The notes below the pieces were generated by a model. That model did no database searches. It had not been told where the DNA came from and worked only from the letters and a program-made list of their open reading frames with translations. From contig JBCCTV010000010.1 of assembly GCA_039197915.1 (NCBI GenBank), forward strand, positions 1-29,933: 29,933 nucleotides of DNA, written 5' to 3'. This DNA is from JAJFFW01 sp039197915. Lineage in GTDB: Bacteria; Pseudomonadota; Alphaproteobacteria; Caulobacterales; Parvularculaceae. The translations under genes and the position numbers were made by a program. Positions 24,704 to 29,933 of the stretch are shown in pieces. How positions within the stretch are numbered: the first letter of the stretch is position 1; each line of letters opens with the position of its first letter.

Positions 24704-25164
24704 CGGCTTAAATCCGTATCCGACTGATATTTCCAAACATCGAGCGTGACAGCCGTCGTCAGGCGACCAATGCCCTGCACGGAACCGATATCCTCTTGCA
24801 GAAATTTTGTTAAATCACTGAAGTTATGGGCGCCAACCAAAATCTCGATGTCAGCAGCGCCAGTGGTGAGATTGACTGCAAAAACATTGCTTAGTTTTGC
24901 GATATCCTGGGCAACGTCCTGGGCGTGTCGCCTCTCCACTTGGATACCGATTGCGAGGAGCACATCATAGCCAACGGACCCGAAATCCGTCACCGCTACC
25001 ACCTGAAGCTCGCCGCTGTCTTCCAGCGCTTTAATCCGCCCTCTAACGGTTACGGCCGAGGTATCCACAGCATCTGCGATGGCTTGCGCGGACTGGCGAC
25101 CATCCTTTTTGAGTTCTAAGACAATTTTTCGGTCGAGGTCGTCCATTGATATCGTGTTGCGCAC
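24700..25164 (-). CDS. Lrp/AsnC-family transcriptional regulator
   Basis: 154 residues if the GTG at 25164 is used; an ATG at 25146 gives 148. The helix-turn-helix is MDDLDRKIVLELKKDGRQSAQAIADAVDTSAVTVRGRIKALEDSG, followed by a RAM domain (VLLAIGIQVERRHAQDVAQDIAKLSNVFAVNLTTGAADIEILVGAHNFSDLTKFL). The two regulators are not near-identical, so the pair may form hetero-oligomers or sense different effectors. The pair sits downstream of the acyl-CoA carboxylase cluster on the same strand (210-bp gap) and may control it or the surrounding catabolic genes. Confidence 0.93.
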   Translation of the reverse strand: MRNTISMDDLDRKIVLELKKDGRQSAQAIADAVDTSAVTVRGRIKALEDSGELQVVAVTDFGSVGYDVLLAIGIQVERRHAQDVAQDIAKLSNVFAVNLTTGAADIEILVGAHNFSDLTKFLQEDIGSVQGIGRLTTAVTLDVWKYQSDTDLSR

Positions 25165-25374
25165 CGCGCCTAAACCCCGCGGCCACGCCTCTTCCCCTGC
25201 TTACGCCACCCAATGTTCCGAAATCACAGTCTTAGCGCAAGCCGACCTTTGGCAATAGCGCCGCAATCAAAGTGGCGGTCGCCCATTCGGTCAAAATTGC
25301 CGCGCCAAATCGCCACGCTATAGTGGTGTGCCCGCTGATTTGCCACTGTTTAATGCTGTTTGATGCAGTCAATA

Positions 25375-26229
25375 TTAGCGAAAGTGCTCCGGTTTTCCCG
25401 CAAGCCAGAGCTCCCCCCAAAGCTTACCGCCGCCGTCAATCGTCAGCGTTTCGCCCGTTGTGAACGTGCTCCCCGGTGAGGCTAAGAACACACACGCATT
25501 GCTAATATCAAGAACACTACCCATACGGCGTTGGGCGTTCGCGTCGTCAAACGCCTTAACCACGTGTTCCGGATAAACGTTTAGGCCCATCGTTTCAATT
25601 GTTCCGGGTGCGATACAATTGAGCCGAATGTCGTGCGGCGCCCATTCCAAAGCCAGAGTTTTTGTTAAGCCGATGACGCCCGCGCGCGCGGCGCAGGTAT
25701 GGGCGACCCCCGGCATGCCGCGGTCAACCACAGCGACTATATTGATGACAACACCCGCATGAGAACGCGAAACCCAGCGCTTCGCCGCCGCCTGGGTCAT
25801 GAACCACGTGCCGTTCAGGTTAGTCTCAATGACCGCGCGCCATCCATTTTCAGAGAAATCGATTGCCGGCTGGGGAAACTGTCCGCCTGCACAGTTTACG
25901 AGAATATCAACGCCGCCGAAGGCGCTTTCTGCTTTGCCGAAAAGAGCGTCAACTTCGTCCGTGTTACGAATATTGCACACATGGCTCGCCGCGGACAGTC
26001 CTGCGACCTTGAGGGCCTCTGTGGTTTCGCGAAGCTTTTCTTGCTTTCGACCGCAAATAAAGACTTTAGCGCCGGCCTTAGCCATCGCCCATGATATGGC
26101 CTGACCAATTCCAGAGCCGCCGCCCGATACCAGTACGACTTTATCCTTAAGAAGATCATCCGAAAAGATAGACGCGGCGTCGCGCAACGCATCCTGCGTG
26201 AGCCCATATTCACGGCGGGTTTCGGTCAC
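25375..26229 (-). CDS. AtuG/citronellol-dehydrogenase-like SDR
   Basis: A 284-residue SDR. Nucleotide binding is normal: SGGGSGIG (35-42) and CNIRNTD; VNCAGGQFPQPA (111-122) is typical of the group around citronellol/AtuG-type and 2,4-dienoyl-CoA-reductase-like SDRs. The classical tetrad is changed: N137 kept, Ser position V165 (INIVAV), Tyr position T178 and Lys position R182 (AHTCAARAG). From memory the AtuG-like group shows a similar H-S-G-A-A-R-A-G motif, so this is probably a family trait and not decay. The start overlaps the carboxyltransferase stop by 4 bp, placing it as the last gene of the carboxylase operon and tying it to branched acyl-CoA metabolism. Confidence 0.88.
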   Translation of the reverse strand: MTETRREYGLTQDALRDAASIFSDDLLKDKVVLVSGGGSGIGQAISWAMAKAGAKVFICGRKQEKLRETTEALKVAGLSAASHVCNIRNTDEVDALFGKAESAFGGVDILVNCAGGQFPQPAIDFSENGWRAVIETNLNGTWFMTQAAAKRWVSRSHAGVVINIVAVVDRGMPGVAHTCAARAGVIGLTKTLALEWAPHDIRLNCIAPGTIETMGLNVYPEHVVKAFDDANAQRRMGSVLDISNACVFLASPGSTFTTGETLTIDGGGKLWGELWLAGKPEHFR

Positions 26230-27839
26230 AGGCGCAACACACCGAGATTTGCGTTCGGATCACCAGCGGGCGCATTTCCCGCTGCAGAAATCGCGATCGA
26301 TAGAGAAGCGCGGGTGTCAACCGGGTCAATCAAGCCGTCATCCCATAATTCAGACGTCGCATAGTAGGCGCTGCTCTGCATTTGAAAATCATCCATAACC
26401 GCTTCATAAATGTCTTTGCGCTCCGATGCAGAAAGCTCTAACCCCTCACGCTCTCGCTGTTTTATTTTTACGTCCGTCAACGTCTTCGCCGCCTGTTCCG
26501 CTCCCATGACCGAAATTTGGTAGTTTGGCCAGCCAAACAAAAAGCGTGCATCAAAGGCCCGGCCGCACATGCCATAATTTCCGGCGCCAAACGATCCGTT
26601 CACCATCACAGTGAACTTTGGCACCTCAACATTCGTCTGCACCATAATCATTTTGGCGCCATCTTTTGTGATGCCACGCATTTCATATTCGCGCCCCACC
26701 ATATAGCCGGTAATGTTCTGAAGAAACACAAGGGGCGTTTTATTCTTTGCACAAAGTTCCATAAAATGTGCAGCTTTAAGAGAACTGTCGTTGAATAAGA
26801 TACCGTTATTCGCAAGAAGGCCGACGCGGTATCCAAAAATTCTCGCATAGCCGCATACGAGGGTTTCTCCATAAGCCGGCTGATACTCGTGGAAAAGGCT
26901 GCCATCAACGATGCGTGCAATGACTTCGCGCATATCAAACTGCTGTTTGGGATCATCCGGTATAATCCCATAGAGTTCCTGGGGATCATAAAACGGCTCA
27001 TCCACCGGCGCTTCCGGCAACAGCGACTTTGTCGGAATGCGCCACTGCCCCACAATTTCACGCGCGATTGCGAAAGCGTGGTTCTCATCATTGGCGGGAT
27101 AATCAGCTGTGCCACTAATCGACGTATGCAAATCAGCGCCGCCGAGGTCATCCGCGCTGACAATCTCCCCCGTCGCTGCCTTAACGAGCGGCGGCCCGCC
27201 CAAAAATACGCCGCCATTCCCGCGAACAATAACAGAGTAATCGCTTAACCCGGGGATATACGCCCCGCCAGCGGTGCAATGGCCGAGCACCACCGATAAT
27301 TGCGGCACACCCATTTTGGACAATTTCGACTGGTTACGAAAAATCCGTCCCGCATAATATTTGTCTGCGAACAATCCAGATTGCATTTGCAGATTACCGC
27401 CCGCGCTGTCGCATAAGTGCACGACGGGCAAATGGTTCTCTATGGCGATATCAAGCGCCCGGACGATTTTTTTAATTGTGAGCGGATACCAAGCGCCCCC
27501 TTTGACGCTCGGGTCATCTGCCCGGATCACGACCTCGCGTCCCGCGACGACACCTATCCCCACAACACTGCTTGCGGCGGGCGCCTCTCCGCCATAAGCC
27601 TCACCGGCGGCTAGGCTCGATAACTCAAGAAAGGGCGATCCAGGATCTAGGAGCATATTTATCCTGTCCCGGATGAAATTTTTGCCAAGCCGCTCCAGGC
27701 GATCGAGATCTCGTTTCGGCCGCTCCGTTCGGGCGCGGTCTTGGCGACGCTGGAACTCGTCAAGTCGACCGAGACTTGCCCGGTAGTTTGCTTGGTACGA
27801 TGATGACCGAGTAGAGAGATGACTGATTATTTTTTGCAT
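26226..27839 (-). CDS. Acyl-CoA carboxylase beta subunit (carboxyltransferase), MCC/GCC type
   Basis: A 537-residue carboxyltransferase of usual beta-subunit length. It transfers CO2 from biotin to the gamma or alpha carbon of an acyl-CoA. The crotonase-like halves show DSAGGNLQMQ (144-153), GHCTAGGAYIPGLSD (about 186-200) and, in the second half, NNGILFND, FLQNITGYMVGREYEMRGITKDGAKM and NGSFGAGNYGMCGRAFDARFLFGWPN, which fit methylcrotonyl- and geranyl-CoA carboxylases more than propionyl- or acetyl-CoA ones. DSAGG in place of the common DSGGA is a difference. Gaps: 3 bp after the biotin carrier and a 4-bp overlap with the next SDR. Substrate remains open between methylcrotonyl-CoA, geranyl-CoA and similar branched acyl-CoAs. 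Confidence 0.95.
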   Translation of the reverse strand: MQKIISHLSTRSSSYQANYRASLGRLDEFQRRQDRARTERPKRDLDRLERLGKNFIRDRINMLLDPGSPFLELSSLAAGEAYGGEAPAASSVVGIGVVAGREVVIRADDPSVKGGAWYPLTIKKIVRALDIAIENHLPVVHLCDSAGGNLQMQSGLFADKYYAGRIFRNQSKLSKMGVPQLSVVLGHCTAGGAYIPGLSDYSVIVRGNGGVFLGGPPLVKAATGEIVSADDLGGADLHTSISGTADYPANDENHAFAIAREIVGQWRIPTKSLLPEAPVDEPFYDPQELYGIIPDDPKQQFDMREVIARIVDGSLFHEYQPAYGETLVCGYARIFGYRVGLLANNGILFNDSSLKAAHFMELCAKNKTPLVFLQNITGYMVGREYEMRGITKDGAKMIMVQTNVEVPKFTVMVNGSFGAGNYGMCGRAFDARFLFGWPNYQISVMGAEQAAKTLTDVKIKQREREGLELSASERKDIYEAVMDDFQMQSSAYYATSELWDDGLIDPVDTRASLSIAISAAGNAPAGDPNANLGVLRL

Positions 27840-27842
27840 AAT

Positions 27843-28355
27843 CTAGGCTGACGATTTCACTGAGAAAAGAGTGTCGCCTTTTTGAAACGCCTCACCCGTT
27901 TCAAATGGTACAGTGTCAAGCACGCCATCAATTTCACTGGTGAGGGTCGATTGAAGTTTCATACTTTCAATCACCATGACGACAGAACCTGCCTTCACTT
28001 CATCACCGGCTTTCGCTGTAACCTCGACAACAATCCCCGGCATGGGCGCGCGAACATCACCGGTGCTGGCGCCTTGTTTATCTGCTTGCAAACTATCTTT
28101 AGCGATTTGAATTTTTCTTGTCGCACCGAGCGCATGAACCCACACAACATCATCATCCAACACGCCAACAACGCTGACAGGCTTGCCCCCAACCACGACA
28201 TCAAATTCTACAGTGCGGCCACCGCCGGTTTCTGAGTGTTGACGGATATCTAGATCGACAATCTTCCCATCAACACAGAAGCGGCGGCGCCCGTTCACAT
28301 CACCGAGAAGCGAAATCGAAGCTTTATTATCTTTATAGAGATATTCAACCGTCAT
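27843..28355 (-). CDS. Biotin carboxyl carrier protein (C-terminal part of an MCC-type alpha subunit)
   Basis: 170 residues from the ATG at 28355. The C-terminal biotinyl domain has APMPGIV (103-109) and the lysine site ESMKLQ with K133 (the usual M-K-M is M-K-L). The N-terminal 90 residues look like the BT linker domain of MccA-type alpha subunits. The gene starts 4 bases after the biotin carboxylase stop, in another reading frame, and no good ribosome binding site precedes the ATG. MCC-type alpha subunits usually carry BC, BT and biotinyl domains in one chain, so this is either a natural split with coupled translation or a frameshifted single gene. A longer frame from 28415 overlaps the BC gene and adds nothing family-like. 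Confidence 0.9.
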   Translation of the reverse strand: MTVEYLYKDNKASISLLGDVNGRRRFCVDGKIVDLDIRQHSETGGGRTVEFDVVVGGKPVSVVGVLDDDVVWVHALGATRKIQIAKDSLQADKQGASTGDVRAPMPGIVVEVTAKAGDEVKAGSVVMVIESMKLQSTLTSEIDGVLDTVPFETGEAFQKGDTLFSVKSSA

Positions 28356-28359
28356 ATGA

Positions 28360-29892
28360 TTAATTACGCCAACCAGCCAACGAGCGATACGGCTCTGGCA
28401 TTGTCTTAAACGCAACGGCCGACTGGTGCACCGCGGCTCCTGCCGTCAAGATAAGCCCGAGATGCGCCTCATCTAGCGGCTTTTCGTTTAAGTCGCCCGC
28501 ATTCTCAGCAATGAAACCCGTGGATAGCTCACCTGCCCTGAAGTTTTCGTGCGATGCAATCCGAGACAAGAAGCCAATATTAGTTGTCACGCCGAATAAT
28601 GTAAAATCACTCAGTGCTTCCGTCAGTTTTGCAATCGCTACGTCACGGTCGCCGGCGTTGACAATGAACTTTGCAAGCATGGAATCAAAGTCCGCGGTCA
28701 CCTGGTCGCCCGCCTTTACGCCAGTATCAAGGCGGATGCTTGCGTCTGTCGGTACATCAATCGTAAGAAGCGTCCCCGTATCCGGCATAAAATCTGCGTC
28801 CGGGTCTTCTGCGCAAATCCGGACTTCAATTGCGGCGCCCTTAGGCGCCAATTCAGATTGATCAATCGCGAGTCGCGCGCCTTCAGCAATGCGAATTTGC
28901 TCCGCCACCAGATCAACGTTGTAAACGCACTCGGTGACCGGATGCTCGACTTGCAACCGCGTATTCATTTCGAGGAAGAAGAAGCTTTCGTCTGGCGATA
29001 AAATAAACTCAACCGTACCAGCATTCTTATAGTTCGCATGGCGCGCAATTTTAATTGCAGCATCGTGGATACTGCTTCGCAAATCATCGTTCAACGACGG
29101 CGCGGGCGCTTCTTCGACTATTTTTTGAAAACGTCGTTGAATGGAACACTCACGTTCGCCCAGGTGAACGACACCGCCATGGGCGTCTGCTAAAACCTGC
29201 ACTTCGATATGGCGAGGCTTCTCGATGTAACGCTCACAATAAATGCGCGGGTCGCCGAAATATTTCTCCGCTTCGCGGGCAGCCAGCTCGGCGCCGGCAC
29301 GCAAATCAGCTTGCGTTCGCGCAATCGTCATACCCTTTCCGCCGCCGCCGGCTGCCGCCTTTATCAGTAGGGGAAAGGTCAAGGCGGACGCCTCATTGAC
29401 GAATTGATCGAGGTCGCCTGTGTCCTCAACCGACGGCAAAATTGGCGCACCGACGGCTTCCGCACAAGATCGGGCGCTGAGCTTATCGCCCATTAGGGCG
29501 ATAACATCCGCATCTGGACCAATGAATTTCAAGCCAGCTTGTCCGACGGCTTCGGCGAAAGCGGCGTTCTCCGACAAGAAACCATAGCCCGGGTGAACGG
29601 CGTCAGCGCCGTGAGCTTTCGCCGCTGCAATCAACTTTTCAATATCCAGGTAAGCCGCCACAGGCGTTGGATTGTCAATCTCGACGACTTCGTCCGCCAA
29701 GTCCGCCGCAAGGCTGTTCGCATCAACACGGTGCGCTGCAAGAACACTTTTTTTGTTGAGTGCGCGAAGCGTTGCAATAATGCGGCATGCGATTTCCCCG
29801 CGGTTGGCGACAAGCACCGCGTCGAAATTTGTCTCGGGTTCTGCGGTAAGCCGGCGTAAATCCTTAGAGGCGAAGCTATTTTCGAGCAGCAT
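28360..29892 (-). CDS. Biotin carboxylase domain of an MCC/GCC-type acyl-CoA carboxylase
   Basis: 510 residues. An N-terminal extension of about 24 residues precedes the BC fold FDAVLVANRGEIACRII. The ATP-grasp region shows KAAAGGGGKGM (178-188), ERECSIQRRFQKIVEEAP (247-263) and EMNTRLQVEHPVTE (308-321), all intact. It carboxylates biotin using ATP and bicarbonate. The C-terminus EPYRSLAGWRN ends at the point where MccA-type proteins run on into the BT domain. Length (510) is beyond the about 450 of free-standing AccC because of the extension and the C-terminal tail. AGGCGG lies shortly before the ATG. An upstream partial gene ends 7 bases before it, so the operon continues past the window. 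Confidence 0.95.
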   Translation of the reverse strand: MLLENSFASKDLRRLTAEPETNFDAVLVANRGEIACRIIATLRALNKKSVLAAHRVDANSLAADLADEVVEIDNPTPVAAYLDIEKLIAAAKAHGADAVHPGYGFLSENAAFAEAVGQAGLKFIGPDADVIALMGDKLSARSCAEAVGAPILPSVEDTGDLDQFVNEASALTFPLLIKAAAGGGGKGMTIARTQADLRAGAELAAREAEKYFGDPRIYCERYIEKPRHIEVQVLADAHGGVVHLGERECSIQRRFQKIVEEAPAPSLNDDLRSSIHDAAIKIARHANYKNAGTVEFILSPDESFFFLEMNTRLQVEHPVTECVYNVDLVAEQIRIAEGARLAIDQSELAPKGAAIEVRICAEDPDADFMPDTGTLLTIDVPTDASIRLDTGVKAGDQVTADFDSMLAKFIVNAGDRDVAIAKLTEALSDFTLFGVTTNIGFLSRIASHENFRAGELSTGFIAENAGDLNEKPLDEAHLGLILTAGAAVHQSAVAFKTMPEPYRSLAGWRN

Positions 29893-29899
29893 AATCCGC

Positions 29900-29932
29900 C
29901 TACCGAAGAGCTGGTTCTAAAGGATTGATTGC
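29900..29932 (-). CDS. Possible 3' end of an upstream operon gene (partial)
   Basis: On the minus strand the bases enter at the edge with an open frame reading AINPLEPALR and a TAG at 29900-29902, 7 bases before the biotin carboxylase ATG. The tight spacing fits a carboxylase operon, where an acyl-CoA dehydrogenase is common, but 10 residues cannot identify a gene. Confidence 0.3.
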   Translation of the reverse strand, partial: AINPLEPALR

Positions 29933-29933
29933 G

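Noticed and set aside
1..29933. Biosynthetic gene cluster, phage or CRISPR interpretation
   Set aside because: No PKS/NRPS, terpene cyclase, integrase, capsid or regularly spaced repeats were seen; the enzymes fit catabolism better.

Overview
The window looks like an accessory catabolic region of a Gram-negative bacterium, most likely an alphaproteobacterium. Outer-membrane uptake (TonB-dependent receptor), periplasmic lipoproteins with LxxC lipoboxes, and a palindromic intergenic repeat at 12322-12391 of a design I recall from alphaproteobacterial genomes all point that way. The lineage is inference, not proof. About 23 complete genes are present, mostly on the minus strand, interrupted by single plus-strand genes (SDR 3065, Rieske oxygenase 9782, alpha/beta hydrolase 17114, SDR 21199, NTF2-like 23597). 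No rRNA, tRNA, CRISPR array, transposase or phage gene was seen.

Layout. (1) 264-8327: a membrane-anchored DUF3604 (PHP-like) protein, a SnoaL-like protein, an SDR lacking its catalytic tyrosine, a beta-propeller-like lipoprotein overlapping a membrane-anchored sulfatase, and a normal SDR. (2) 8413-10804: a SAM-dependent methyltransferase diverging from a Rieske oxygenase across a 469-bp region with a perfect 18-bp palindrome. (3) 10893-16632, minus strand: a TonB receptor, a second secreted sulfatase and a metallo-beta-lactamase-fold alkylsulfatase-like enzyme, with a terminator and a repeat element in the gaps. (4) 17114-24223: an alpha/beta-hydrolase lipoprotein, an amidohydrolase-fold protein that has lost its metal ligands, an acyl-CoA synthetase, another SDR with a changed catalytic tyrosine, a spinster-type MFS transporter and a second NTF2-like protein. 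(5) 24242-29892: two overlapping Lrp/AsnC regulators, then a four-gene unit of biotin carboxylase, biotin carrier, carboxyltransferase and an AtuG/citronellol-dehydrogenase-like SDR.

How they may work together (inference): the receptor imports a bulky sulfated lipophilic molecule. The two formylglycine sulfatases and the alkylsulfatase-like enzyme desulfate it at the cell surface or in the periplasm. The MFS protein carries products across the inner membrane. The Rieske oxygenase and SDRs oxidise the skeleton, the acyl-CoA synthetase activates it, and the MCC/GCC-type acyl-CoA carboxylase with its AtuG-like SDR processes a branched, isoprenoid-like chain. A sulfated sterol, steroid or terpenoid would fit; no substrate can be proved from sequence. 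The most striking details are three SDRs with non-canonical active sites, the degenerate amidohydrolase, the apparent one-base split of the carboxylase alpha subunit, and the palindrome before the oxygenase.
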